Below, piece by piece: positions 9,013-18,482 of a DNA stretch of 64,000 bases. The DNA is from Victivallis lenta (lineage in GTDB: Bacteria; Verrucomicrobiota; Lentisphaeria; Victivallales; Victivallaceae): positions 84,739-148,738 of the forward strand of contig NZ_VUNS01000013.1 in NCBI RefSeq assembly GCF_009695545.1, written 5' to 3'. The notes under the pieces were generated by a model. That model saw only the letters and a program-made list of their open reading frames with translations, did not search any database and was not told the origin of the DNA. The position numbers and the translations under genes are program-made. Every line of letters begins with the position of its first letter. Position 1 is the first letter of the stretch.

Positions 9013-9993
9013 TCACAACCCCAATGCCGCCGGTTCGGACCTGATCATCTCATCGAGATTCGAACGGTTGACCACGAAAACCGGAATCGGCGTAACTGTC
9101 TCCCCATCCTTGCCTTCCAACATCTCCAGCGCGCGCAATACGCCCCGGCGCCCGATCTCGAACGGATTCTGCGCGATGATCGCCTCGACATTGCCGCGGC
9201 GCACGCCGTCGAGCAGCAGCGCCGAAGAGTCGAAGGCGATCAGCCGGACCTTGCCGGCCAGACCTTCGTTCAGCAGGGCCCGGTAAGCACCCTCCGACGT
9301 ATCGAGATTGACGGTGAAAATCGCGTCGATGCCGGGATGCCGGATCAGGAGGTCGGTCACCAGCGGGCGCACATTGCGCAGCGAACTCTCCCCGAACGGC
9401 GACTCGACGATCTCAATCGCGGGATAGAGATTCCGGATCGTTTCGATAAAGCCGCGGGCACGCTCCTCGGTCGATTCGGAGTTCCGGAGGTGGTTGACGA
9501 CGAGAATCCGGCCGTGACCGCCGATCGCGCGCGCCGCCAGCCGGGCGCCGAGTTCGCCGGCGGCGGAGTTGTCGGTGCCGACGAGCGGCAGGCCGTTCAT
9601 TTTCCCGAGCGGGGAATCGATGATGACGCACGGAGTGCTCTTCATCGCTCTCAGAACCGGGCGAATGAGCGCTTTCGAATCGTTCGGAGCGATGACGAGT
9701 GCGGCCGAATTCCGGGTCAGCGCATCCTCGATGCAGGTGATCTGGCGCATATGGTCGCTCTCAAGCTCGGGACCGGTCCAGACCATCCGGTACGGAGTCC
9801 CGGCGGCTCCGGCCAGGGCGCCGAGCCGGACCTGATTCCACCACGGATTTTCGACGCCCTTCGGAATGACGGTGATGATTTTCCGCGGTACGGTTTCGGA
9901 GTGCCGGAGAGTTGCAAATTTACGGACGAGCCCCGCTGAAAACAGCGCGGCCGACAAAAGCAGAATTCCGATTGCCACCCAGGTGCGTGCCAT
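9013..9993 (-). CDS. Sugar ABC transporter substrate-binding protein
   Basis: 326 residues from the chosen start. A hydrophobic N-terminus (VAIGILLLSAALFSAGLV) acts as signal or anchor; no lipobox cysteine is evident. The rest is a type I periplasmic-binding fold of the RbsB/peripla_BP_4 family: VIPKGVENPWWNQVRLGALA, the hinge motif FIETIRNLYPAIEIVES, and GIDAIFTVNLDTSEGAYRAL. The start at 9993 is chosen because a longer frame to 10176 lacks a signal peptide and a GGGAAAGGGA sequence precedes 9993. It is the first gene of the CUT2 operon and should define substrate specificity, which I cannot name. Confidence 0.88.
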   Translation of the reverse strand: MARTWVAIGILLLSAALFSAGLVRKFATLRHSETVPRKIITVIPKGVENPWWNQVRLGALAGAAGTPYRMVWTGPELESDHMRQITCIEDALTRNSAALVIAPNDSKALIRPVLRAMKSTPCVIIDSPLGKMNGLPLVGTDNSAAGELGARLAARAIGGHGRILVVNHLRNSESTEERARGFIETIRNLYPAIEIVESPFGESSLRNVRPLVTDLLIRHPGIDAIFTVNLDTSEGAYRALLNEGLAGKVRLIAFDSSALLLDGVRRGNVEAIIAQNPFEIGRRGVLRALEMLEGKDGETVTPIPVFVVNRSNLDEMIRSEPAALGL

Positions 9994-10202
9994 AAAGAGT
10001 CCCTTTCCCCGGCATACAGTAGCGCCGCAGCAGCAAAATAGCAACCCCGGAACAGAGGATTTTCCAACAAGTCCGTTCACATGCTCGCCAAAACGACGCC
10101 CGGCGCCAGCCGGTCCGGGAGCAGAGCCAAAGCGCCCGGCTGCCGGAGGCAGAGGCGAAACAGCCTGACCACCCAATCAGAGGACCCGGCCGCTTCGCTC
10201 CC

Positions 10203-11012
10203 CTATTTCGCTCCCTGCCGGCGCAGCTCCTTGTTGTAGAGCTTCGTCGCGGCGGACTCGACCGCGCGCCAGAAGCCCGCGTCCTCGCGCAGCGTATCGC
10301 GCAGCGTTTTCCCGGAATAGATCTTCATGAAGCGGAACCGGTCGTTCCGCGTAAGTCCGATATCCATGGCGGAGAAGCAGATGCCGGCCGTGTCCTTCAC
10401 CCGGTAGCGGTACGGCACCCGCTTCCGGATCTCCGCCCGGTGCAGGTCGATCACGTACAGGCGCGGCAGCTCGTCCGCGCACGTCGCATTGTCCAGCAGG
10501 AAATGGCACAAATAACAGTCGCGGTGGTTCAGCCCCGCATCGTGCATCCCCTTGACCATCATGGCGAGCCGCCGGTTCAGCGCATGGCGCAGCCGCGGCG
10601 CGGGCCGGTTCTCCGGCCAGTTGCGGCAGAAGTCCTCCAGACTCGTCATATCCTTCAGCTCGGCCGTAATCAGAAACGACTCGATCCGGGCCGGATTCCT
10701 CCCCCGGCACCCGTAGGCGCGCGAAGTCATCGTATCCACGCCGACCCTGTGCAGCAGCGCAAGCGCGTTGTACTCGTTCTGCGCCCCGAGCACCGGACGC
10801 TTGCCCATCAGCCAGTTCTTAATGATTTCACGCCAGCCGACACCGTGATGAATCTTCGCAAAATATCCGTTCCCGCCAAACTCGAAACGGAACGTCCGGC
10901 GGCTCTTGACCTTGCGGAACACCTCGCCCTCGAGCTCGGAAACCGCCTCGAACGGATCACGCCCCTTCCACGCCGCCGCAAACTCCGGCGCCAGATCGAT
11001 ATGGTCAGCCAT
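10203..11012 (-). CDS. waaP: WaaP/RfaP-like LPS core kinase
   Basis: 269 residues, close to E. coli WaaP (265). The kinase fold shows a glycine-poor N-lobe with GYFAKIHHGVGWREI, a NEYNAL helix, a catalytic loop GLNHRDCYLCHFLL, and the metal-binding LYVIDLHRAE in place of DFG. These match the lipopolysaccharide core heptose(I) kinase family. The start at 11012 has GGAGGAGG just upstream and overlaps the stop of the glycosyltransferase gene by 8 bases, which indicates translational coupling. It would phosphorylate the inner core of LPS on the cytoplasmic side, implying a Gram-negative outer membrane. Confidence 0.85.
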   Translation of the reverse strand: MADHIDLAPEFAAAWKGRDPFEAVSELEGEVFRKVKSRRTFRFEFGGNGYFAKIHHGVGWREIIKNWLMGKRPVLGAQNEYNALALLHRVGVDTMTSRAYGCRGRNPARIESFLITAELKDMTSLEDFCRNWPENRPAPRLRHALNRRLAMMVKGMHDAGLNHRDCYLCHFLLDNATCADELPRLYVIDLHRAEIRKRVPYRYRVKDTAGICFSAMDIGLTRNDRFRFMKIYSGKTLRDTLREDAGFWRAVESAATKLYNKELRRQGAK

Positions 11013-12132
11013 TTGCCGCCTCCTCCAGACAGTCGACGGCCGCATCGGCCCGCCGGTAAAAATCAGCCGACGCCCCGTAAGCCTCCGCCGCGCTCCGCAT
11101 CGTCTCCAGACGCCCGGGAGAGGTCAGGATCTCCTCGAGCAGCCGCTCGAACGCACCTTCGTCAAACGGTTCCGGCAGAACCGCGCCGCCCGACTCCGTC
11201 ACATAATTCGCAAATCCGCAGTTTTCCGTGCAGAGCACCGGCGTCCCGGCCGCCAGCGCTTCGACCAGCACCGTGCCGGTCGCCTCGTTCCGGGCCGGAT
11301 GCACGACCAGATCGGCCGCCAGCAGCAGCTCGGCCACATCGTCGCGGCCGCCGCCGAAAGTCACGCGGCCCGTCAACTTCAGATCGGCCGCCAGCGCCGC
11401 GAACCGGCCGCTCGACTCGCGCCCGGCAATGAAGAGTTTCGTCTTTTCCGCCGCGGCCCCGCGCAGGGAAGCGAGCGCCCGGAGCGTCCGGTCCACTCCC
11501 TTCGTGCGGAAGCCGGAACCGACTTCGAGCAGCAGCGTCTCATCCGGCATGACGCCGAGCTCCGCGCGCTTGCGTTCGCGGACCTCGCCGGCGTTTCCGG
11601 GGCGGCGGCGGTCGGCCGGAATCCCGGGAGGCAGCAGCGTAAAACGTTCATCCGGAGTTCCGTACACCTCCATAAAATCCCGCTTCTGGTTCGGCGTCAG
11701 ATACAGAATGCGCGTTTTTGACTCCGGCAGAAAAACCGCCCGCTCATAGGCGAGAAACGTTCGATAACGCGGCAGCAGCGCCAGCACCAGCACAGGGTGG
11801 CGCGCGGCGCTTTTCGCAAAGCAGTTGTCCGCCGCGAAATAGAAGTCGAGCCCCGGCATGCGGTTGAACCCGAAAATCAGGTCGAATTTCTCCGCCGCCG
11901 CAAACCGCCGGACGGCCGCGGCAAACGAGCGCGCGCGGGCGTGATTCGAAAATCCCCGGCCGCGCAGCAGTTTGAGCGTCACGCCGGGGGGAGGCGCGTC
12001 GGGGCTCTCCCACCTCATCGTGCAGACGGTGACCGCATGACCGCGCTTCACGGCCGTCTCGGCGATGCGCAGCATATCGCGCTGAAGCCCGCCGTGCGGA
12101 AAATAACGGAAGATCGGGAACAGCAGCTTCAT
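11005..12132 (-). CDS. waaG: WaaG-like family 4 glycosyltransferase
   Basis: 375 residues, matching WaaG/RfaG (about 374), the LPS core glucosyltransferase I. Visible features are the N-terminal PHGGLQRDMLRIAETAVKRG, the GT-B central segment DLIFGFNRMPGLDFYFAADN, the SGFRTKGVDRTLRAL motif, and the C-terminal donor-binding segment HPARNEATGTVLVEALAAG with the E-x7-E pair. It would transfer glucose to the inner-core heptose using a nucleotide-sugar donor. It overlaps the upstream GT2 gene by 4 bases (ATGA) and the downstream waaP-like gene by 8, forming a compact LPS-core operon. Confidence 0.85.
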   Translation of the reverse strand: MKLLFPIFRYFPHGGLQRDMLRIAETAVKRGHAVTVCTMRWESPDAPPPGVTLKLLRGRGFSNHARARSFAAAVRRFAAAEKFDLIFGFNRMPGLDFYFAADNCFAKSAARHPVLVLALLPRYRTFLAYERAVFLPESKTRILYLTPNQKRDFMEVYGTPDERFTLLPPGIPADRRRPGNAGEVRERKRAELGVMPDETLLLEVGSGFRTKGVDRTLRALASLRGAAAEKTKLFIAGRESSGRFAALAADLKLTGRVTFGGGRDDVAELLLAADLVVHPARNEATGTVLVEALAAGTPVLCTENCGFANYVTESGGAVLPEPFDEGAFERLLEEILTSPGRLETMRSAAEAYGASADFYRRADAAVDCLEEAANG

Positions 12133-12917
12133 GGCACGATTCGATCCAGCTCGTCGTCGGCGAGGATCTCCCGGCAGTGCAGCGATTCGAGCTCGCGCTC
12201 AATCCGCTGACGCGCCGCCGGCTTCGAAGTCTTGCGATCGTTCGGGGACGGATTCAGGATCATGGTCGCATGATTCAGGTGCCGGACGAATTTCATGAGC
12301 TCCGGCGACTCGATGAAGCGCATGTCGTACCCGGCCTTCACCAGGGCGAGGTGCAGGGACTTGCCTGCCGTGTCGCCGTCGAAGAACCCCAGCCCGACCT
12401 CCCGGACAAGATCGGTCCGGTACATCGCGCAGTGGCTGCGCAGGTAGAGAACTTCCTTCCGGCTCTTCCGGCCGAAAAGCCGGCGGAAAAACGTCTCGAA
12501 CGCTTTGCCGGCGCGCTTCCAGCGTGATACGAGCTCAAGCTTCCAGCTTCCGATCCCGGCGATCTTCGGCGACGCGATGATCCGGTTGATCAGGAAATCG
12601 AGCCAGAGGTCGTTGATGACGATCGTGTCGGTGTGAATGACCATGAAATACGGCGTATCGACCTCGGCAAGCGCAAGATCGAGCGCGCGGGCATGCATCT
12701 CCGGACCGGTTTCGCCCGGGACCGGCGGCCGCTCGATCAGCCTGATCCATTCGACGGAACGCAGGTATTCGGTCGACGCATCCTGCGAATCGTTGTCGAC
12801 GACGATCACCCGGACCCGTTCGAGGTTCGTATGCCGGCGCAAAGAGCGCAGGCAGAGCTTCGTCAGGTCGACGGTCCTGTAATTCGGTATGATAATGGTT
12901 ACTTCCGGCTTCTGCAT
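12129..12917 (-). CDS. Family 2 glycosyltransferase
   Basis: 262 residues. A GT-A fold begins at once with VTIIIPNYRTVDLTKLCLRS, followed by VRVIVVDNDSQDAS, and a D-x-D-like HTDTIVINDLWLDFL near residue 115. These identify a GT2 transferase of the rhamnosyl/core-oligosaccharide type. The start at 12917 gives the standard N-terminus; a longer frame to 13166 adds unrelated sequence. The stop overlaps the waaG-like start by 4 bases. As first gene of the operon it probably adds another sugar to the LPS core or O-chain; donor and acceptor are unknown. Confidence 0.85.
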   Translation of the reverse strand: MQKPEVTIIIPNYRTVDLTKLCLRSLRRHTNLERVRVIVVDNDSQDASTEYLRSVEWIRLIERPPVPGETGPEMHARALDLALAEVDTPYFMVIHTDTIVINDLWLDFLINRIIASPKIAGIGSWKLELVSRWKRAGKAFETFFRRLFGRKSRKEVLYLRSHCAMYRTDLVREVGLGFFDGDTAGKSLHLALVKAGYDMRFIESPELMKFVRHLNHATMILNPSPNDRKTSKPAARQRIERELESLHCREILADDELDRIVP

Positions 12918-12966
12918 TCTGCCCGCCCGTATTCCTGAATGTACTGTCAATCCATATTTCCTGAAT

Positions 12967-12994
12967 AATATACCCTTTTTTATCGATTTGACAA
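12967..12994 (-). promoter_or_regulatory. Promoter of the LPS-core operon
   Basis: On the minus strand TTGTCA (12989-12994) and TATATT (12967-12972) are separated by 16 bases, about 50 bases upstream of the GT2 start. This is a good sigma-70-type match. Confidence 0.55.
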
Positions 12995-13035
12995 GCAACC
13001 GCCGGAAAAATCCGCAAAAGACAGGAATTTCAGCT

Positions 13036-14034
13036 TCACGCCGGCGACAGTGCGGAACTGGAAACGGCTGCCGCCGCGCGAACCTTCCGGCGATTCGCGG
13101 CAAACGGCTCCAGCCGGAGCCGGACGCTGGAGCAGTCCGCCGTGATTTCCCGGCCGTCGGGGTCAACCCGGGGAGCGCCGAACATCTCCGGCGTGACGCC
13201 GAACATCATGCTGCCGCTCATTCCGGCGATCTCGATGAGGCCGTCGCTCTGCAGCGTGATCACCGCGTGGACCGGTTCGTCGTAAATGACCGTATTACCG
13301 GCCAGCCGCGCTTCCCGGTAAACCGCCTCCGGAAAGAGCCGGTGCGATTCGGCGCACCAGAAATGCGTCGTCGAATTGAGGTCGAGAAACGGCACCCCGT
13401 CGACGAAGCGCAGATAATCCACATGGTGATGCCCGTTGATGCAGAGCACGACGCGGCCGGGCGTCCGCTGCGACTCCCGCACGATCTTCAAAACCTCGCC
13501 GCGGTTCTTCACGCCGTGGACCGCCCGCTCGAAACTCTGGTGGCTGAAGAGGATGCACGGGTACGGCGACCCGAGAACCGTTTCACGCAGATAGGCGATC
13601 TGTTCCGGCGGCAGATACGGCAGCCGGCCGCCGTACGAATAGTAATTCTTCAGCTCGTAATGGATGTACCGGCCGTCGAGACAATAGTAGTTCGGGTCCA
13701 GCACGATCATGCGGAAATTGTTGCAGTCGAAATGATAATATCCGCACGGCGGAATGTTGTAAATCCGCTTGACGGCTTCGACCGGGCACTCGTCGCACTC
13801 GTGGTTGCCGAGCATGTGATAGGCCGGAATTCCGGAACGGTCGTAACGGTGGACGAAATCGACATATTTCTCCGGCGTATGGCAGAAATCCCCGAGGTGG
13901 ATCATGAAATCGACCTTCTCCTCCCCGGCCCGTTCGAGAATCCGGTCCAGCCGCTTTTCCGGCGAGGAGTAGAAAACGCCGGGATGATGATGAAGATCCG
14001 CAAATGCGGTGAATTTTACACGCTGGATGCTCAA
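13036..14034 (-). CDS. Calcineurin-like metallophosphoesterase
   Basis: 332 residues from a proposed TTG start. All motifs of a dimetal phosphoesterase are present: ADLHHHPG near the N-terminus, IHLGDFCH, MLGNHECDE, ILFSHQSFE and INGHHHVDYL. The last three supply the GNHE and GHxH metal ligands. The TTG at 14034 is preferred over the ATG at 14100 because AGAGGGAG lies about 10 bases upstream of it and the fold begins immediately after; no ribosome binding site precedes 14100. Family members cleave phosphomono- or diesters, and the substrate is unknown. It lies between the LPS operon and a glycosidase gene on the same strand. Confidence 0.85.
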   Translation of the reverse strand: MSIQRVKFTAFADLHHHPGVFYSSPEKRLDRILERAGEEKVDFMIHLGDFCHTPEKYVDFVHRYDRSGIPAYHMLGNHECDECPVEAVKRIYNIPPCGYYHFDCNNFRMIVLDPNYYCLDGRYIHYELKNYYSYGGRLPYLPPEQIAYLRETVLGSPYPCILFSHQSFERAVHGVKNRGEVLKIVRESQRTPGRVVLCINGHHHVDYLRFVDGVPFLDLNSTTHFWCAESHRLFPEAVYREARLAGNTVIYDEPVHAVITLQSDGLIEIAGMSGSMMFGVTPEMFGAPRVDPDGREITADCSSVRLRLEPFAANRRKVRAAAAVSSSALSPA

Positions 14035-14142
14035 AATAACAAAACTCCCTCTATTGAAACGGATAAATGCGTCCGTTCCGCCGGACGCATTTTCCCGCAT
14101 GATGCCGATTGCGGCGACTATTCGCCGGTGCCTTTCCCGTCG

Positions 14143-17100
14143 CTATCGGATTTCATTCTGTTCTTTCCGGGTGATCAGGCAGGCCATGACGCCGCCGGGG
14201 CGCGAAGCGGTATCCGCAGTGAACCGGAGCCGCCCGTCCGTGTACGCCGACGGGATTTCACCATTCGGCGTGCCGTCGAGCTTCAATGCTTCGACCCTGC
14301 CGCCGGAAGGCAGCGCCAGGGCGACTTCGACCCTTCCTTTTTCAAGCAGCAGCGGCGGTTTTCCCCAGCTTTCCAGGCGGGAGAGCCGCCCGTCCGAGAA
14401 TTTCTGCTTCGTCGCGCCGAGGTTGGTCAGGTGAATCAGCAGAATGCGTCCGCTCTCCGCCAGCGGACGGTTGTCGAGCGACAGCAATGCGACGGTCTGG
14501 TAAACCGTTCCGTTCCGCAGTTCGGCAAAAGTTCCGGAAGCTTCGCGGCGGAAGGTGAACACTTCGCTTTTCGGCGTGACGACCGACAGCGTTTTCGCCG
14601 GCGCATCGAGCGTGATCTCCCCGGTGGCGGAGGTGATCCGGCCGGTCTCCTTCAGCCGTTCGAGAGCGCTCCGGGCCGCGGCCGGGAGCGCGGACTGCCG
14701 GCCGAGGTTCCCCGTCTCCAGCTTCCGGACGCCGGGAAAAGAGGCGGCGGCATTCAGCGTGCCGATCCGGGCATACAGCCCGAGCAGCGAAAATTCGTCC
14801 GGATAATCGGCCGCCTCCCCGAAGTTCTTCACGCCCCGTACCAGTTCCGGCGACCATTCGAAGGCGAAGGCCGGAGCGGCCGCCTTCACGTCGCCGCGCA
14901 TGAAAAGCATATGGATGATCCGCTCGGCAAGCTGGCCCTGCGGGTCGTTCACGAGATCGAACCCCATCGGCTGCTCCGTCTTTTCCATGTACCGCCGGTC
15001 GTGCGACCACGCGAAGCGGTAAAGCCCGTCCCAGTCCTGAAGCCCGGCATAGCCGCCGGCCAGCGGCGCGGCCTCGACACGCCAGACATTCGGGTTGCAG
15101 AAATTGAATTCCGTGACGATATACGGCTTCCCGAAAACGCGCACCGGCATCATATTGCGCGGCAGGTGCGCCTTCCGGCCGATCGAGGAGCCCTGCGCAT
15201 AGAGATGGGGCAGCCGCCACGGATTCGCCGCAAAACGCGGATGATCCCAATACTGGTGGTTGTCGACCAGGTCGAGTCCGCCGCGCATACCGGCGAGCGT
15301 GGTTTTGTTCAGGAAGTTCAGGTCGGTCACAAGCGCTGCCATCTTCAGCTCGTCCTTCAGATACCGGCTCTGCTCGGCGATGCATTTTTCCTGAAGAGAG
15401 TTCAGGAATTCCAGAAAAAGCCCGCCGCGCGAGGCCCGGTTCTCCGGGGTGTCGAGCTGATTCCGCTTCAGGTATTCGGCATACTTCGCCTCGTAGACCG
15501 GAATCAATTGCGGCCACTCGTCCCAGCATTGGGCGAGAACCGCTTCATTCATCAGGTTCACGCAGTAAAGCGCCGGGTCTTCGGCGAGTGTCATGCCGGT
15601 GTACGGATTCCGGGCGGTCAGCAGCCGCCGCGCAAACTCCTTCCAGTTCGCCATGGCGGTGGGACTGACCGGGGCGAGCGCCTTCATGGCGAACCGGGTG
15701 CGTTCGGGACACTCCGCAATGCCGTCGCCCGGAACCAGCCAGCGGCTCGCGTAAACATCGAGCGTCAGGTAGATGCCGCGCTTTTTCAGCTCTGCGAACA
15801 GATAGAAGAAGCGGTCGAGTTTTTCCGGATCGAAGGTCACGGAATCGGGAGCGCCCGGTTCCAGCAGCTCATTTTCATAATGGTGGAACCGCACGGTGTT
15901 GTAGCCCATCCGGACCGCCTTTTCAACGAATTCATCCGCCGTCTTTTTCGACAGGAAATTCGAGCTGCCGACGAGGTTCGGGCCGAAGAAGCGAACCCGC
16001 TCCCCGGGGCGGTCGCGGAACTCGAAATGCCCCTGCCCCGAGGCGGTGACCGGGCCGTATTTACCGGCCGGCGCATCGAGCGCGGCGGAGAAGTCGAGCG
16101 GAGAGCCCGGCTCGACCCGGTTGTCGAATTCGAGCGGAATCCACTGTTTCCCGGCAACGTAATAGACCGGCGTCTCCAGCTGCCGCAAATCGAGCGCCCG
16201 GCTGCCGAAGGTCGCGGCGGCGATCATCCAGAGCGGCGAAACTCCGTTCCGGGACGGCGGAGCGGCTTCGAACCGCAGAGCAGCCGGAGAACCGGGAAGT
16301 TCGAATTGCGACAGATAGAGCCCCACGAACGATTCGGCGTTTTCACCGGTCCAGGCGACGGCTGCATTCGACAGCGGCGCCGGCTGCCACCAGTTCCCGC
16401 AATCCTGACCCGAAAGCACCGGAAATTCGCGTTTCGTGCCGTCGGCATACACCGCGATGATCTTTCCGACCGGCAGCCGGGGCTGCGGTGTCCAGGCCGA
16501 CGCATGCAGCAGATACAGGACGCCGCCCCCGTTCACCGGCACATCGGCCGACGCGGGAAACCTCCCGTCTCCGGCGGAGAGCACGAGGCAGGCTTTTCCG
16601 CCGTCTTCCGCGGGATCGGCGATATCGAACGGGGCGCCGAGCACTGTAAGCCGGCCCGGTTTCATCATCCGCAGGTCGTTCGACGGCCCCTGGTCGGTCC
16701 ATCCGCCCCGGCCGTCCCCGGCCTCGTCGTCGCGGAACCCCATATTGAAAACGCCCGAAAGGTTTACCGGCGCGGCACGCAGCGGTTCAACGGTGACCGA
16801 CAGCTCCAGCTCGGCCGCGCGGAACGGGGAACGGATTCCGGGCGGAAACAGCCGGAACTGGATCTCCCCGCTGCCGAACTTGCGGTCGTCCTGAATCAGC
16901 AACCCGAAGTCGCCGGAGAACGTCACGAGCCGCCCGCCGAGCACGAGCGAAAGCGACTTCGCCCGGGCGGCACGGAACAGCTGCGACTCCCGGAACTCCT
17001 CCGGGACCTCCACCTTTTTCCCGTCGACCGCGACGCTCCCGGCGCGTCCGGCCGGAGTCGTCAGCATCAGCATCAGCGCCTCCCCCTCGACCGGCCCGGA

Positions 17101-17427
17101 AGCCTCGAGGCGGCTGCGGCAGCGGAACCGCTCCGCCCCCTCCGCCACCGCCGCGGTTTCGACCCGGAACCGGGCGGACGTCCACTCTCCGGCGGTACGG
17201 AATTCCCCGGCGGCACGCCGTGGATATCCGGCATCCGGCCGGAATTTCGCCGGCTCCATCCGTTCGGAACGCCAGCCGGGCTTGAACAGGACCCAGCGCA
17301 TCAGAGCGTCGGAGAACCGGAGGTTCCCGCACGCATCGAACTCCACTCCGGCCGGCAGCAGCGCGGCAGGCGCCGCCGCCGCGGCCAGCAGCACCAGCAT
17401 GCCGGCGATCAGTTTCTTATGCATCAT
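14143..17427 (-). CDS. Secreted GH5-like (clan GH-A) glycoside hydrolase
   Basis: 1094 residues. A clear signal peptide (LIAGMLVLLAAAAAPAALL) is followed by beta-sandwich regions to about residue 430. A TIM barrel then begins with FEFRDRPGERVRFFGPNLVG, a common entry to GH5-like barrels. VRFHHYE, CVNLMNEAV (E628, likely acid/base) and IVTEFNFCNP (E773, likely nucleophile) are the catalytic landmarks. A C-terminal beta domain closes the protein. The start at 17427 has GGAAGG about 8 bases upstream. It is 25 bases downstream of a pseudopilin gene, repeating the pseudopilin/glycosidase arrangement seen at 2068-6467. It probably attacks a beta-linked plant or host polysaccharide. Confidence 0.8.
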   Translation of the reverse strand: MMHKKLIAGMLVLLAAAAAPAALLPAGVEFDACGNLRFSDALMRWVLFKPGWRSERMEPAKFRPDAGYPRRAAGEFRTAGEWTSARFRVETAAVAEGAERFRCRSRLEASGPVEGEALMLMLTTPAGRAGSVAVDGKKVEVPEEFRESQLFRAARAKSLSLVLGGRLVTFSGDFGLLIQDDRKFGSGEIQFRLFPPGIRSPFRAAELELSVTVEPLRAAPVNLSGVFNMGFRDDEAGDGRGGWTDQGPSNDLRMMKPGRLTVLGAPFDIADPAEDGGKACLVLSAGDGRFPASADVPVNGGGVLYLLHASAWTPQPRLPVGKIIAVYADGTKREFPVLSGQDCGNWWQPAPLSNAAVAWTGENAESFVGLYLSQFELPGSPAALRFEAAPPSRNGVSPLWMIAAATFGSRALDLRQLETPVYYVAGKQWIPLEFDNRVEPGSPLDFSAALDAPAGKYGPVTASGQGHFEFRDRPGERVRFFGPNLVGSSNFLSKKTADEFVEKAVRMGYNTVRFHHYENELLEPGAPDSVTFDPEKLDRFFYLFAELKKRGIYLTLDVYASRWLVPGDGIAECPERTRFAMKALAPVSPTAMANWKEFARRLLTARNPYTGMTLAEDPALYCVNLMNEAVLAQCWDEWPQLIPVYEAKYAEYLKRNQLDTPENRASRGGLFLEFLNSLQEKCIAEQSRYLKDELKMAALVTDLNFLNKTTLAGMRGGLDLVDNHQYWDHPRFAANPWRLPHLYAQGSSIGRKAHLPRNMMPVRVFGKPYIVTEFNFCNPNVWRVEAAPLAGGYAGLQDWDGLYRFAWSHDRRYMEKTEQPMGFDLVNDPQGQLAERIIHMLFMRGDVKAAAPAFAFEWSPELVRGVKNFGEAADYPDEFSLLGLYARIGTLNAAASFPGVRKLETGNLGRQSALPAAARSALERLKETGRITSATGEITLDAPAKTLSVVTPKSEVFTFRREASGTFAELRNGTVYQTVALLSLDNRPLAESGRILLIHLTNLGATKQKFSDGRLSRLESWGKPPLLLEKGRVEVALALPSGGRVEALKLDGTPNGEIPSAYTDGRLRFTADTASRPGGVMACLITRKEQNEIR

Positions 17428-17452
17428 CCAGATTTCCTTCCGTTCGATCCGC

Positions 17453-18139
17453 TCACATGCCGGCATAAAGAAAAGAGCTGCAATACTTTTCGCGCAGAAC
17501 GCCGTCACCGGCGGAACCGGCGTGGCCGTCCGCCCAGCCGACCACGACATAACTGCCGTGAGATGCGGAGAACAATCCTGCCGAATTCCAGGCGTTCGAG
17601 AGCGCGTAGAGCAAAGAGAGCATCCTGGTGAGCTCGTTCCTCTGCCGCGTATCCGCGAGGAAAATGAAGTCGGCGGGGTTCGTGATCCGCGCGATCGTCA
17701 GCGTGGTGTTTTTCCCGTCGATGCGGTATCCCGGCGAAGCCGCGCCTCGGACATCGGCGCCGTCGATTCTCCGGGCGGCGACGTAATTGCAGCCGAACGT
17801 CCGGCCGGCGCCTCCGTACGGCTTATCCGATTTTGAGTCGTCGGGGTCCTGCCCGACCTCCGGGCAGCGCAGACTCCGCAAATCGCCCGCCCTGATGTAA
17901 CCGCCGTCGATCAGGGAATGGTCCCACTGGTGCGTAGACTCGTTGTTGACCCAGATCGAGCCGTTGAAATCGTCACAGTACATCTGCACATACAGCATCG
18001 ACTGCTTCAGGTTGTTCAGACACGCGGTGCCTCTGGCACGGCTGCGGGCCTGGTTCAGCGCCGGCAGCAGCATGGCGGCGAGAATCGCGATGATCGCAAT
18101 TACGACCAGCAATTCGATCAGGGTAAAGCGTCTTTTCAT
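17453..18139 (-). CDS. Type II secretion-like pseudopilin
   Basis: 228 residues. It starts MKRR then the class III prepilin signal [19 protein letters not shown], with cleavage expected before the phenylalanine and the conserved glutamate at +5. [19 protein letters not shown] and a C-terminal [11 protein letters not shown] follow, as in the H-x9-DG pseudopilin family. It is a single-pass inner-membrane protein with a periplasmic domain that could join a type II secretion pseudopilus. It lies upstream of and close to a secreted glycosidase and divergent from a sugar-type regulator, the same neighbourhood as the pseudopilin at 2068. Confidence 0.88.
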   Translation of the reverse strand: MKRRFTLIELLVVIAIIAILAAMLLPALNQARSRARGTACLNNLKQSMLYVQMYCDDFNGSIWVNNESTHQWDHSLIDGGYIRAGDLRSLRCPEVGQDPDDSKSDKPYGGAGRTFGCNYVAARRIDGADVRGAASPGYRIDGKNTTLTIARITNPADFIFLADTRQRNELTRMLSLLYALSNAWNSAGLFSASHGSYVVVGWADGHAGSAGDGVLREKYCSSFLYAGM

Positions 18140-18270
18140 TGTCGTTCATCCTTCCATAAAATTTTGATCCGGGCGGCGGGAACAGGCCGGAATTTTCGTC
18201 CGTCACGTTTATTATAGGAAAAAAATCCCCCGCCGTCAAGATGAAAACCGGAAAAAACGCCTTGAATCAA

Positions 18271-18370
18271 AATAAGCCGCTTTAAGCCACAAAAAATATT
18301 CATCTTTCATTGAAAACCGGTTTAAAGCGAATGAGCGTCGCGCGGCGCATCCAACTTAAAGCGGCTTATT
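18271..18370. promoter_or_regulatory. Long inverted repeat, probable operator pair
   Basis: AATAAGCCGCTTTAAG at 18271-18286 is repeated exactly in inverted orientation at 18355-18370. Between them AAACCGGTTT (18314-18323) is itself palindromic and is followed by AAGCG, echoing the arms. The repeats lie in the divergent interval between the pseudopilin and the GntR regulator and next to the latter's promoter, as expected for a looping operator bound by that regulator. Confidence 0.55.
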
Positions 18371-18401
18371 TCAGTTTAAGCCGGATAACAGCCGATCCGG
18401 C

Positions 18402-18430
18402 TTGACATCAGGGGCGGAATCCGGTATAAT
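18402..18430 (+). promoter_or_regulatory. Consensus sigma-70 promoter of the GntR/IclR genes
   Basis: TTGACA at 18402-18407 and TATAAT at 18425-18430 with a 17-base spacer, an exact match to the housekeeping consensus. It drives the regulator starting at 18483. Such a strong promoter next to operator-like repeats suggests tight autorepression. Confidence 0.8.
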
Positions 18431-18482
18431 AAAAGCGGGAACAGGCTCGGAAAAGCTCCGAAAAACAGGAAAGTGCCGATCG

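Noticed and set aside
7197..9044. A 615-residue plus-strand frame across the sugar ABC ATPase
   Set aside because: Composition and lack of any domain mark it as antisense to a well-supported ABC transporter gene.
12889..17631. A 1580-residue open frame on the plus strand
   Set aside because: It is antisense to the GT2, metallophosphoesterase, GH5-like and pseudopilin genes, has no recognisable domain, and is rich in Arg, Pro and Gly as expected for the shadow of GC-rich genes.
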